A DNA stretch of 64,000 bases, taken from Pusillibacter faecalis (lineage in GTDB: Bacteria > Bacillota > Clostridia > Oscillospirales > Oscillospiraceae). Within the stretch, counting starts at the first letter, position 1. Every line of letters begins with the position of its first letter. Positions 32,951-41,679 of the stretch are shown piece by piece. The stretch covers positions 1,550,001-1,614,000 of the forward strand of contig NZ_AP023420.1 in the NCBI RefSeq assembly GCF_018408705.1. The letters run 5' to 3'. The notes beneath the pieces are model-generated. The model did no database searches. It saw only the letters and a program-made list of their open reading frames with translations, and was not told the DNA's origin. The translations under genes were made by a program, and so were the position numbers.

Positions 32951-35130
32951 AAGCGATTCCTCTGTTCTCTCTGGAGCTGCGGCGGCTCCTTCTCAGCCGC
33001 CTGACCTGGCTGATTGCTCTGCTGACCCTTCTCTCCCCTTTGGCGGGACTCACGCTCTACAAGCCGGCCAGCGCCGGGACGATGCTCTCCATGTATTTGG
33101 CAAATCCGGCCCTGGCCGGCGGCGCGGCGGGGGGAGTTCTCTTCGGCCTGCTAGCGGTGTTTGAGCTGGACCGGGCAAACAGATGCCGGGTGGATGTGCT
33201 GGTGGACGCGGCGGTTTCTCCCCTGCGCATGGCTCTGGTGCGGCTGCTGGCGCTGATGAGCGGGGCGGCGCTGACGCTGTGCCTGGCTATGCTGGTTTGG
33301 CTTCCCGTCAGCCGGGGGCTGATCGGCGCTGTCTTTGACGGCGCGGAGTATCTTTTGGCGTATGCCCTCTTCATGGGACTGGCCCTCCCGCTGGGGATTC
33401 TCGCCGCTTCCTCCGCTTATCAGTTCGCCAGGCGGGTGGATTTGTCCCTGGTGGCGCTGGCGGTTTTTGCGGGGCTGAGCCTGAGCGTTTGGGCGGACGA
33501 CTGGCAGCTTTGCTGGCTGAACCCCTGCGTCTGGGCGCTGTCCGACGACTTTTCCAACTTCCGAATCTTCCGGTCTGTGGCCTGGATGCGCCTGACCTGG
33601 CTGGCGGCTCTAACCGGGGTCTGGGTTCTCTCCTGGCTTTGCATCCGACAGTATGGGAAGGGGCTTCTCGGCTCCCTGGCCCGGAGTGTCCGGCGAGTTT
33701 ACCGCCCGGTGATCGCTTTGGCGCTTCTGGCCTGTTCCGGCACGGCCTATGCCGCCCAGCCCATGGTGGATCAAAGCAATCCGGACCAAACCGTGATGTC
33801 TTTTTACGACCTCCCGTATCTGGATGGGGTGGTCTGCTCCGGCCGGGCCGCCCAGGTGTTTCCGGACACTGCCGCCGGCACAGTCTCCGGCCGGGCGTCC
33901 TATCAATTTCACAACACCTCCGGCCGGGAACAGACGGTGGCATTTGGCGTGAATCCCGGCTATGAGGTCTCCTCTGTGCAGGCAAACGGCAGGGACATCC
34001 CGTTTTCTGTGGGAGAGTATCAGGAGTATAATGAGGCAATGCTGAAGGCCCATATCCCGGCGGATGAGGACGTGGAGCTGGTGGTGGAGTATGGCGGCTT
34101 TCCGCGGGAGGACCGCAACATCTCTGTGATGCAGGGCGGTGCAGAGATAAGCGATGAGTATCTCTGCCTGGAAAATGCGGCCCTGTCGCCCCGCCTTTTC
34201 AATGTGCTGCCGGACGAGGGAATGTGGCCCACCACGATTGAAATTACCCTACCCGGCTCCATGACAGCCATTCCCTTTGGGGCAAGTCGGGCGGAGGCGG
34301 TGACCGAGCACCAGGACGGCACCATTACTTGGCGCTATGAGGACAACGGCACCGGAGGCATCCTGTATGCAGGCGATTACATCCGGGAGGACATTCAGGC
34401 CGGCGGCATTGCCATTGAGCTCTATTACGGGCGCAAGCATCAGACTGTCATGGAGGCTGCCGGGGCGGCGGACGCGGTGAGAACCGTGGCGGGCTACTGC
34501 ACGGAGCACTACGGCCCATTGTCCTTTGAAGCCGGCGGAACCCTGAAGCTCATTCAGAGCCGGGTTGCGGGCGGCGGCTATGCCTCGGATGGAGCCAGTC
34601 TGCTGGACGAGGCGGATTTTACTGCCGTCAATCTGAGCGATGACGGCAAAGGCGCCGTTCCAGGCGAGGTGATGATCCACGAGCTGGTCCACCAGTGGTG
34701 GGGGCTGGGGAACATGTTTGATGTTGCGGCGGGCCCCTGGTCGGCGGAGGGCCTGACGGTTTACACGACCTACCGCATCGTGAAGGACCTTTATGATGAG
34801 GACTATGCCCAAAAGAACTATGTGGAATCGTGGCGGCAGGCGGTGGACGATTACAATCTGAATTTCTACGTCCGCAACCCAGAGTATCTGGCGGCTCTGC
34901 CGGAGGAGCAGCGGTTGGAAATCACGGGAAGCCTTGCCTTTGTGCGGCAGTACTGCGAGATGCCGCTGAAAATTTTGAAGGCGGAGGAGTTGGTCGGCGG
35001 AGAGGAAGCCATGGACCGGATTCTGCACGATTTGTTCAACCGGGAGCTGGACCCGATGTATCCCTACCTTACCTATCAGGATTTCTTGAGCGCCTGCGGG
35101 CTGACGGAGGAGGATCTGGACCTTGCGTAA
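32947..35130 (+). CDS. ABC permease fused to an M1-family metallopeptidase
   Basis: 727 residues from the GTG at 32947, overlapping the ATPase stop. Residues 1-270 hold six or so membrane segments of an ABC-2-like permease (LIALLTLLSPLAGLTLYKPA, ALFMGLALPLGILAASSAYQ). The rest is an aminopeptidase-N-like domain: HELVHQWWG gives the zinc HExxH at 578-582 and E601 in WSAEGLTVYTTY the third ligand. Permease-M1 fusions are known in ABC-2 systems of several phyla. The peptidase would face outside and could process a peptide handled by the transporter. Substrate unknown. Confidence 0.85.
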   Translation: MKAIPLFSLELRRLLLSRLTWLIALLTLLSPLAGLTLYKPASAGTMLSMYLANPALAGGAAGGVLFGLLAVFELDRANRCRVDVLVDAAVSPLRMALVRLLALMSGAALTLCLAMLVWLPVSRGLIGAVFDGAEYLLAYALFMGLALPLGILAASSAYQFARRVDLSLVALAVFAGLSLSVWADDWQLCWLNPCVWALSDDFSNFRIFRSVAWMRLTWLAALTGVWVLSWLCIRQYGKGLLGSLARSVRRVYRPVIALALLACSGTAYAAQPMVDQSNPDQTVMSFYDLPYLDGVVCSGRAAQVFPDTAAGTVSGRASYQFHNTSGREQTVAFGVNPGYEVSSVQANGRDIPFSVGEYQEYNEAMLKAHIPADEDVELVVEYGGFPREDRNISVMQGGAEISDEYLCLENAALSPRLFNVLPDEGMWPTTIEITLPGSMTAIPFGASRAEAVTEHQDGTITWRYEDNGTGGILYAGDYIREDIQAGGIAIELYYGRKHQTVMEAAGAADAVRTVAGYCTEHYGPLSFEAGGTLKLIQSRVAGGGYASDGASLLDEADFTAVNLSDDGKGAVPGEVMIHELVHQWWGLGNMFDVAAGPWSAEGLTVYTTYRIVKDLYDEDYAQKNYVESWRQAVDDYNLNFYVRNPEYLAALPEEQRLEITGSLAFVRQYCEMPLKILKAEELVGGEEAMDRILHDLFNRELDPMYPYLTYQDFLSACGLTEEDLDLA

Positions 35131-35830
35131 AATTTTTTGTTATGAGTTGCGGCGCCTGCTGTGGAATCGTTTTTTTCTGGGAATTGCGCTGGCGCTTTTG
35201 TTCTACGGTTGGCAGGTGCTGGGCGGGGTGACCATATTGGGCGTGTCCCATACGGCCCCGTTCTCGCCCTGGAGCTTCGGGGACTATTTGAGCCGGATGC
35301 TCCCCTTGTTATGGATTGGCGCGCTGTTTTTTCTGACCTTTTTCACCTCGGACAAAGCCCGGCGGGCGGCGGTGCTTACCAATGCTACACAAATGCCGCC
35401 AAACCGCTACGCGCTTGCCCGGTGTGCCGCCGCTTTGCTGGGGACCGGACTGCTGGCGCTTTGCTGTCTGGCAGAGGCCGCCGTGTTCTACAAGCAATAT
35501 TTTGACTGGCACGAGTGGGAAACCCTGCTGATTCCAGCACTGATCACGCTGACTCCCCCGCTGGTGTTTTCCCTGGGGAGCGGATGGCTGCTGGGGCAGT
35601 ACCGGCCCTGGCTGATTTACGTGTGGATGGCGGCTCCGCTCCTGTGCGCGGCACTCCCACTTCCGGAAGTGCTGGGACTCTGGAACGGAAGCTTTTTCAC
35701 GGAATACCCGCTGAGCCTGGGAACGCTGGACCCGGCGTTTTCTGTGCCGCCGGCCTCCATGCTGGCGCAATGGGGATTGCTTGGGGCCGGCACCGGACTG
35801 TTGGTCTTTCGACCCGGAAGAGAGCCATAA
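35123..35830 (+). CDS. ABC-2-like membrane protein, second permease
   Basis: 235 residues, TTG start at 35123 overlapping the previous stop by 8 bp, with GGAGGAGG upstream. It begins RKIFCYELRRLLWNRFFLGI, the usual start of an ABC-2 permease (short basic amphipathic helix, then membrane segment), and has about six membrane helices. It is probably the partner of the permease-peptidase fusion; together with the ATPase at 32090 they form one exporter-like complex. Confidence 0.8.
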   Translation: MRKIFCYELRRLLWNRFFLGIALALLFYGWQVLGGVTILGVSHTAPFSPWSFGDYLSRMLPLLWIGALFFLTFFTSDKARRAAVLTNATQMPPNRYALARCAAALLGTGLLALCCLAEAAVFYKQYFDWHEWETLLIPALITLTPPLVFSLGSGWLLGQYRPWLIYVWMAAPLLCAALPLPEVLGLWNGSFFTEYPLSLGTLDPAFSVPPASMLAQWGLLGAGTGLLVFRPGREP

Positions 35831-36111
35831 ACTGGAATATGAGGGCCTTCGCCCATCTGCTGGCGCAAATCTCGCTCTTTTACTATATAAAGTTTCTGGC
35901 AGTTTGCTGCTTTTTTGCGGATGGATTGCCAGGGCGCATTCACACCGCGGATATGGTGGGAATCATCATGGACGGAGCCGCAGGAGAGCTGATGTCTCTG
36001 GAATTTTGAGAGTGGAGGAGAGCCCGCAGACTAGGGAGCATGCCAATACGGAAAGCATGGAGAGCTGACCGCCTGGTATCATCACATATTTTCCCGCAAG
36101 AACATGGCAAA
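35831..36111 (+). other. Gap with a possible small ORF
   Basis: An ATG at 35839 opens a 56-codon frame to 36009 (MRAFAHLLAQISLFYYIKFL, then AVCCFF), hydrophobic at its start. It has no ribosome binding site and I would not annotate it as a gene without homologues. The rest is empty. Confidence 0.3.
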
Positions 36112-36152
36112 ACCCAGAGCATGCAATATTCGCATGCTCTGGGTCTCTTTTT
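36112..36152. terminator. Bidirectional rho-independent terminator
   Basis: ACCCAGAGCATGC pairs with GCATGCTCTGGGT over a 7-base loop. CTCTTTTT follows on the plus strand; on the minus strand the stem is followed by TTTT. It serves the converging ABC operon and the minus-strand dehydrogenase, whose stop lies directly at its edge. Confidence 0.9.
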
Positions 36153-37503
36153 AATGTTGGAGATTTGAAATGAGGTCGTCCGACAGACGTTCGAGGACAC
36201 CCAGATCCCAGGCCATCTGAAGAAGGGTATAGCGCGGGCGGACCTCCTTGGCGTACAGAAGGGTATCTCTGAGAAGCCGCCCGTCCACCCCAATCTCCTC
36301 CGGCAGACAGGGGGACTGCAGGGACCGCAGCAGCTCCATCACCTCGGCGGAGCCAGGCAGCTCCGCCAGCAGAGCCGTGATCTCCTCCCAGTGGGACTGT
36401 ATGGCGTCGATCCGGGCCAGGCGCCCGGCAGATTCATTCTTCCGCGACGCCTCCTCCAGGGCAATCACACCCTCCGCCGCCGGGCCGTATGCACGGTGGA
36501 TGGCCCGCTCCCATGCCTCCGGGGAATAGGACCGGGCGGACTCCCTGGCGGCGTCAAAGTCCACCTTCGTGCCGCGGAGCTTTTCCGCCAGCTTCAATAC
36601 CAGCACCGTGGCCACGCCCACCTGAGTCCCGTGGGGAACTGGCCGCAGACCCCGCTGCTCAAACCACATCTCCCAGTAATGGGACATATGGTGCTCGCAG
36701 CCGGAGGCCGGCCTGGAGTTCCCATACAGGCTCATGGCAACCCCCGTTAATACCAACCCCTCCATAATCTTGCCAAGGACCTCCGGATCGCGGTCCTTGG
36801 CCTTTCCCGCGTCTTTCAGAACGTTTTGGACGCAGCTTTCCACCAGCCCCGCGATGTTTTCGCAGTAATGCTCGCGGTTGATCAGCCTTGACAGCTTCCA
36901 GTCGCAAAGGCAGGTGAACTTTCCCAGAAGGTCCCCCAGGCCGGCGGCGATCATGCGGTAGGGAGCGTTCTTCAAAATCTCGGTGTCTCCAAGGATGACG
37001 GTGGGAGTCTGGGCCTGGAAGGTGGTTTTCAGGCTGTTGACATTGATGGCCGCGATGGAGGAGGCAAAGCCGTCCATGGGCGCGGCGGTGGCCACGGTGA
37101 AAAAGGGCCGGCCCATGCGGTGGCTGAAAAAGCGGGTCATATCGTTGATGGCGCCGGTTCCAACAGCCACACACAGGTCGCAGTCTGCGGGCATGTGGAT
37201 GAGGAGCTCACCGACGGTGGCCTCGTCAAAGCCGACGTGGGTGAGGACTTGCGTCTGCGCATGGCATCCGGCTGCGGAGAGCACCTCTGCGCAGCGCTTT
37301 CCGGCGATCTCATAGGTAACAAGGTCGCAGATCAGGTAGGGGTGCTGAAAGCCCAGTTTTTTTACATAGGCGGGCAGATCCTCAATGGCATCTTTCCGGA
37401 TGCTCACAGCCTTCAGGGGGGCGTAGTGCTCCCTCCCGCACCCACAGGTGAGAGGCCGATCAAGGTAATCGGCCAATTCCCTTGCTTCCTTTGGCATCTT
37501 CAT
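36151..37503 (-). CDS. Glycerol-1-phosphate dehydrogenase-like protein, copy 1 (intact)
   Basis: 450 residues of the iron-containing-alcohol-dehydrogenase superfamily, closest in pattern to the EgsA/AraM branch. NAD site: AVGTGAINDMTRFFSHRMGR. Substrate and metal region: TVATAAPMDGFASS, GLGDLLGKFTCLCDWKL, SGCEHHMSHYWEM and PHGTQVGVAT supply the Asp and two His ligands. Such enzymes reduce or oxidise a keto-polyol phosphate; whether glycerol-1-phosphate or another polyol is the substrate here is open. It ends locus A, 110 bp after the kinase-like gene. An almost identical inverted copy ends locus B at 53898. Confidence 0.85.
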   Translation of the reverse strand: MKMPKEARELADYLDRPLTCGCGREHYAPLKAVSIRKDAIEDLPAYVKKLGFQHPYLICDLVTYEIAGKRCAEVLSAAGCHAQTQVLTHVGFDEATVGELLIHMPADCDLCVAVGTGAINDMTRFFSHRMGRPFFTVATAAPMDGFASSIAAINVNSLKTTFQAQTPTVILGDTEILKNAPYRMIAAGLGDLLGKFTCLCDWKLSRLINREHYCENIAGLVESCVQNVLKDAGKAKDRDPEVLGKIMEGLVLTGVAMSLYGNSRPASGCEHHMSHYWEMWFEQRGLRPVPHGTQVGVATVLVLKLAEKLRGTKVDFDAARESARSYSPEAWERAIHRAYGPAAEGVIALEEASRKNESAGRLARIDAIQSHWEEITALLAELPGSAEVMELLRSLQSPCLPEEIGVDGRLLRDTLLYAKEVRPRYTLLQMAWDLGVLERLSDDLISNLQH

Positions 37504-37537
37504 ATTGGCGCTTCCATTCTTTCAAAATTTTTGCAGC
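36153..37537 (-). repeat. Inverted repeat copy 1 (1385 bp)
   Basis: This segment matches 53864-55249 on the opposite strand with at least three visible differences: one missing T in a run, Lys versus Glu in LPAYVKKLG/LPAYVEKLG, and one silent change. The repeat starts 34 bp before the dehydrogenase ATG and stops inside its last codon, so it is essentially one gene. Confidence 0.93.
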
Positions 37538-37613
37538 CGTCGTAAATTTCGAAAGGGCTGCGGCAAAAATAGATGCGGTTTCCTAAGGCTCGGCTCTTCA
37601 GCCTTTGCAGGAA

Positions 37614-38552
37614 CTAGGCCTCGCAGTTCTGATAATCCAAAAGGAACTGCCGCTGAAAGGCTTCAGAAGCCGGGTATCCCGCGCTCCAAAGGGCCTCAAC
37701 AGCCGCACCATAGACCACCGGCATATTGGTCGTCAGCAGACGGGCTTGGGCAGGGACCTGCCTTTGAAGCGCTTCCACATATTCCGGATATGCGGAAAAA
37801 AGCCCTCCACCCAACACGACTGGATATTCTCCCGAATAATATTGCGAGGCAGTTTCTACTAACTCCGAGAGGTGCTGCACGCCGCGGTCAAAAATCTCCC
37901 CGCAGACAGAATCTCCCATACGCCGCCCCTCAAACACATTGTGCGCCAAAGATGCGATGTAAGGGCGGCCCCCAGCATAAATTCCGGAAATAGCGTCCTC
38001 CACTCGGCAGCCGAGCTCTTTTTCCAAAAGATGATTGAGTACGGTTTTCCTGCCGCGGCCATCTACAGACCGCAGCGCCATATATATAGCATCCCGCCCA
38101 AGGTCGTAGCCGCTGCCCCCAGTGTCAATGAGATACCCCCAGCCGCCGATGTGGATGCACCCCTTGCTGCCAGCGCGCACAAAGAGTGACGAGCCGGTTC
38201 CGGCCACCAAGCCGCAGCCGTCCCGGTGCCCAAGGACACTGGAGATAACGCTGTATGTGTCGTCACAGATTGCAAAGCTTCTTGCAGCCACTCGGGGCCT
38301 TAGGAATTGGTAAAGCGCTCCATGGCTGTGACAATTTCCCGCAATGCCGCCAAAGATGGATGTAATCTCACACTCAATGCGGCTTGAAACTCGGTAAATG
38401 GTCTCCAAAAGAAGCTGTTTGACCTGATCCCGGCCAATGTCCAGAGCATTGCAGCCTGTTGTAACATCACGATAGAGGATATGTCCCGTCTCATCAAAGA
38501 GAACGGTATCGGTCTTGGTTCCTCCGCCGTCAATTGCAATGAAATAATCCAG
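37614..38552 (-). CDS. BadF/BadG/BcrA/BcrD-type ATPase, N-acetylglucosamine-kinase-like (locus A)
   Basis: About 312 residues. The nucleotide-binding phosphate loop FIAIDGGGTKTDTVLFDETG lies at the very start. GHRDGCGLVAGTGSSLFVRA and GGWGYLIDTGGSGYDLGRDA follow, as in GlcNAc kinases. No ATG, GTG or TTG lies upstream of the P-loop in this frame; a TGA is twelve codons away. The only reasonable start is CTG at 38552 (LDYFIAIDGGG), with AGAGGAG before it, giving the same length as the paralogue at 48532. It presumably phosphorylates the sugar-like product released by the sulfatase. Confidence 0.8.
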   Translation of the reverse strand: MDYFIAIDGGGTKTDTVLFDETGHILYRDVTTGCNALDIGRDQVKQLLLETIYRVSSRIECEITSIFGGIAGNCHSHGALYQFLRPRVAARSFAICDDTYSVISSVLGHRDGCGLVAGTGSSLFVRAGSKGCIHIGGWGYLIDTGGSGYDLGRDAIYMALRSVDGRGRKTVLNHLLEKELGCRVEDAISGIYAGGRPYIASLAHNVFEGRRMGDSVCGEIFDRGVQHLSELVETASQYYSGEYPVVLGGGLFSAYPEYVEALQRQVPAQARLLTTNMPVVYGAAVEALWSAGYPASEAFQRQFLLDYQNCEA

Positions 38553-38601
38553 TGGAATTCACGCTCCTCTATTTCGCCAGAACCTGCTGTTGAGCAGGAA
38601 G

Positions 38602-40104
38602 TCACTTTGAATCCGTACCCCAGTCTTTGATTTGGTTTGCCATGTTCGCACCCTTGGGCTTGGGGACTCCATGCAGGGCGGCCTCGTCATAGCGACGCCA
38701 CTGCTCCCAAAATTGCCGCCCAAACAGGGTGGACTCGTCATCCCACGCATCTCTCAGGGCAAACAGACGACTGCGCAGACGGGAGGTAATATCCTCATAG
38801 CCGGGGATGTCGTAGAAATTATTTCTCTCCCAGGGGTCCTGCTCCAGATCAAATAACTGCGTCAGCTTCAAATCTTCTGTCCGGTATTCCACCAGCTTAT
38901 AGCGTCCGTCCATGACCCCTCGAATTCTGGACTGGAACGCCAAATACAGCTCTGGTCTCGTGACATAGTCGGGGTCGGAAAATGTGGGAGCAAAGCTGAT
39001 CCCCTCCACGGAGGCGGGGACTTCCAGGCCGCATAGCTGACAGAGGGTTGGATAGATGTCCAACAGATACACATATTGCTCTCGTGTCTCTCCCTTGGGA
39101 ATCCCCGGGCCGCATAGGACCAGCGGGACACGGACACTGTGCTCGTAAATGTTTTGCTTCCCCATCAGGCCGTGCTGCCCCACTGCCAGACCGTTATCGC
39201 CTGTCAGAACAATGATGGTATCGTCCAGAATCCCCCGCTCCTCCAGCACATCCAAAATGTGTCCAATACACCAGTCAATATGACTGATCATGGCATAATA
39301 GTCCGCAATATGCTGGCGGATTGCCTCCGGCCGCCGGGGATACGCCTCGGTATTTTCATCGCGCCCCTTGTTTGACCAGCCGCAGTTTACCACCGGCATC
39401 TCCAGATAGTTAGGCGGCAGGGTAATTTTTTCTGGGTCATACATACTGCGGAACTGTTCTGGCATGGTTCTGGGGTCGTGGGGCGCCAGGAAGGAAAGGT
39501 ACATGAAAAAAGGCTTTTCATCAGAATAGCCCCGCAGATATTCCACTGCCGCGCCGGAAAAGAGGTCCGTGGAGTGGACGCCTGCATGAATTTTCTCTGC
39601 ACGGACCAAAACCGCGTCACTGCTGGCGGAAAAGTTTGGGGTGAAATGAATTTCCTGGTTGTAAGCACCATCGGGTTTGAAATCGTTCACCGGCACATTC
39701 CAGTGGTCCCACATGCCGCCGAAGAAAATGTGTTTTCCATCGTCAAAGCTGCGGGAAAAGCTCTCGACTCCGTTGTGCCACTTGCCGATTTCGACGCAGT
39801 GATAGCCGCCGTTTAGAAAACACTGGCCCAGGGTGATATCGTGGGGAGGAATATTGCGGCCGCTCTCCTCCAGGTGAAAGAGCGTCCTGCCGCTGTTGAT
39901 CATGGCCCTGCTGGGCATACAGACCGCGGAGGCGGTGCCGCCCGGAATGTGAGCCTGTAAAAATGCAGTGCCGTTCCGAACCAGCCGGTCCATGTTCGGC
40001 GTCTGGATTTCCGGATTTCCCAAGGCTCCAATGGTGCCGTACCGTTGATCATCCGTTAGTAAGAAGAGAATATTCGGTGCTTTTTTCTGCTTTTTATCAG
40101 ACAT
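38602..40104 (-). CDS. Type I sulfatase (locus A)
   Basis: 500 residues from the ATG at 40104 (AAGGAGG upstream). The active-site motif CMPSR at 62-66 provides the Cys that must be converted to formylglycine, and NILFLLTDDQRYGTIGALGN supplies the calcium-binding Asp pair. TGDNGLAVGQHGLMGKQNIY is the second metal region. No signal peptide is visible, so it should act in the cytoplasm on a substrate imported by the ABC system encoded upstream. No formylglycine-generating enzyme is in the window. It is a distant paralogue of the sulfatase at 47093. Confidence 0.92.
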   Translation of the reverse strand: MSDKKQKKAPNILFLLTDDQRYGTIGALGNPEIQTPNMDRLVRNGTAFLQAHIPGGTASAVCMPSRAMINSGRTLFHLEESGRNIPPHDITLGQCFLNGGYHCVEIGKWHNGVESFSRSFDDGKHIFFGGMWDHWNVPVNDFKPDGAYNQEIHFTPNFSASSDAVLVRAEKIHAGVHSTDLFSGAAVEYLRGYSDEKPFFMYLSFLAPHDPRTMPEQFRSMYDPEKITLPPNYLEMPVVNCGWSNKGRDENTEAYPRRPEAIRQHIADYYAMISHIDWCIGHILDVLEERGILDDTIIVLTGDNGLAVGQHGLMGKQNIYEHSVRVPLVLCGPGIPKGETREQYVYLLDIYPTLCQLCGLEVPASVEGISFAPTFSDPDYVTRPELYLAFQSRIRGVMDGRYKLVEYRTEDLKLTQLFDLEQDPWERNNFYDIPGYEDITSRLRSRLFALRDAWDDESTLFGRQFWEQWRRYDEAALHGVPKPKGANMANQIKDWGTDSK

Positions 40105-40151
40105 CTTCTGCCTCCTTGCCGATCCCGTCGCCTGCCTAGATATGTCCGGGT

Positions 40152-40895
40152 TTACCACCATTTGATCAAGTCTGTAACCTCGTTGCGCAGCTTGATAAAC
40201 TCCGGTTCTGAGACCTTTCTGGGGCGGGGGAGATCATTGGAGAGTGATTGCTTGATTTTTGTGGGCTTGTTGGTCAGTACCAGAATGCGGTCAGAGAGGT
40301 AGACAGCCTCTTCAATGTTATGCGTGATAAAGATAACGGTGGTATGCGTCTTCTGCCACAGACGGATCAGCTCATCCTCCAGGTGGTATTTCAGCTGCAG
40401 GTCCAGCTGGCCATAAGGCTCATCCATCAAAAGCAGCTCCGGCTGTACAGCGAAAGCACGGGCAATGACCACTCGCTGAAGCATGCTGGCAGAGAGCTGG
40501 CCCGGATAAAATCGGGCGTACTTGGTCAGCCCCACCATTTCCATCACATCCTGCACACGCCGCTGGATTTCCGCCTTGTCTATGTGCTTGATGCGAAGGC
40601 CGTATCCGATGTTTTCCTCCACCGTCAGCCACTCCATGGTGGAGTACTCCTGAAAGATATAGGCAATATTTTGCCTTCTGGGGTTGATGGCCTCTCCGTT
40701 TAGTGTGATGCGGCCCTGATCAATGCTGTAGAGCTTGGTCAGACTGTTGAGGAAGGTCGTCTTGCCGCAGCCTGTCGGCCCTACGATGCAGAGAAACTCG
40801 CCCTCCTTGACATCGAAGGAGATATCATCCAGCACCAGGAGATTCCCGAAGCTTTTCGTCAAATGCTCCACACGGACTTTGATTTGTTCAGACAT
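40152..40895 (-). CDS. NitT/TauT-type ABC ATPase with degenerate signature (locus A, ATPase 2)
   Basis: 247 residues. Walker A is normal (VGPTGCGKTT, 39-46), the Q-loop is IFQEYSTMEW, Walker B LLLMDEP has its catalytic E159 and the switch histidine H192 is present (FITHNIEEA). The signature, normally LSGGQ, is LSASM at 134-138. The partner ATPase at 40912 shows the opposite pattern. As a heterodimer the pair would have one intact and one degenerate ATP site. It lies between the partner ATPase and the sulfatase. Confidence 0.92.
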   Translation of the reverse strand: MSEQIKVRVEHLTKSFGNLLVLDDISFDVKEGEFLCIVGPTGCGKTTFLNSLTKLYSIDQGRITLNGEAINPRRQNIAYIFQEYSTMEWLTVEENIGYGLRIKHIDKAEIQRRVQDVMEMVGLTKYARFYPGQLSASMLQRVVIARAFAVQPELLLMDEPYGQLDLQLKYHLEDELIRLWQKTHTTVIFITHNIEEAVYLSDRILVLTNKPTKIKQSLSNDLPRPRKVSEPEFIKLRNEVTDLIKWW

Positions 40896-40911
40896 ATCGC
40901 ATCCTCGCTTC

Positions 40912-41679
40912 TCACAGGGTCTTGTCCATCTCTGCGGTGATCTGCTCCCGCAGCGCCAGGAATGCCGGGGAGGTATAGTCCCTGGGTCTTGGCAGGTCTA
41001 CCGTGTACTCCTTGTGTACAGATGTGGGACAGTTATGCAGCAGAATAATTCTGTCCGCCAGATAAATCGCCTCCTCAGCGTTGTTGGTGACAAACACTAC
41101 GGTGCGGCGCTCGCTGGCGCTGATGCGTTCCACTTCCTCCTCCATAAGATAGCGTGTCTGGGCATCCAGATGCCCGAAGGGCTCGTCCATGCAGATCAGC
41201 TCCGGCTCATTGGTGTATGCCCGGGCAATTCCAACCCGTTGCTGCATGCCTCCGGACAGCCTGACTGGAAATTGATGCTCAAAGCCGTTCAGTCCCACGA
41301 GATCAATATACTTCTGTGCCCGCTCCCGGCGCTCTTTTTTGGGGACGCCCTGCATTTTGGGACCGAACTCCACATTCTGCATGACAGTAAACCACATGAA
41401 GAGGTTGGTGGTCTGATAGACCATGCCGCGTTTGGGAGAGGGGCCATCTACCCTTTCACCGGAGACGAGAATTTCTCCTCCCGTTGGAGGTTCCAGGCCG
41501 CTGATCAGATTGAGAATGGTGGATTTTCCACACTGCCCGGGGCCAAACAGCACCACAAACTCATTTTCATAGACGTTGAAATTCAAATCATCCACCACCA
41601 GATGATCGCCGGACAGAGCATAAAACGTCTTGCTGACGTGTCTGCACTCAATCACAGCCCTGCGCTTTTCATCCATCAT
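40912..41679 (-). CDS. NitT/TauT-type ABC ATPase lacking the switch histidine (locus A, ATPase 1)
   Basis: 255 residues from the ATG at 41679, overlapping the permease stop (GGAGGG upstream). Walker A has the variant GPGQCGKS (46-53), the signature LSGGM (141-145) is canonical and Walker B has E166. The switch position, normally His in FVTHD, is N199 (FVTNNAEEA). It belongs to the nitrate/sulfonate/taurine importer class and powers uptake with the two permeases upstream. Confidence 0.92.
   Translation of the reverse strand: MMDEKRRAVIECRHVSKTFYALSGDHLVVDDLNFNVYENEFVVLFGPGQCGKSTILNLISGLEPPTGGEILVSGERVDGPSPKRGMVYQTTNLFMWFTVMQNVEFGPKMQGVPKKERRERAQKYIDLVGLNGFEHQFPVRLSGGMQQRVGIARAYTNEPELICMDEPFGHLDAQTRYLMEEEVERISASERRTVVFVTNNAEEAIYLADRIILLHNCPTSVHKEYTVDLPRPRDYTSPAFLALREQITAEMDKTL

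Noticed and set aside
35839..36009. A 56-codon hydrophobic ORF after the ABC operon
   Set aside because: No ribosome binding site and no recognisable pattern; left as a note in the intergenic entry.
36153..37537. An insertion sequence carrying the dehydrogenase gene
   Set aside because: The repeat holds only the dehydrogenase gene, with no transposase, terminal inverted repeats or target duplications.
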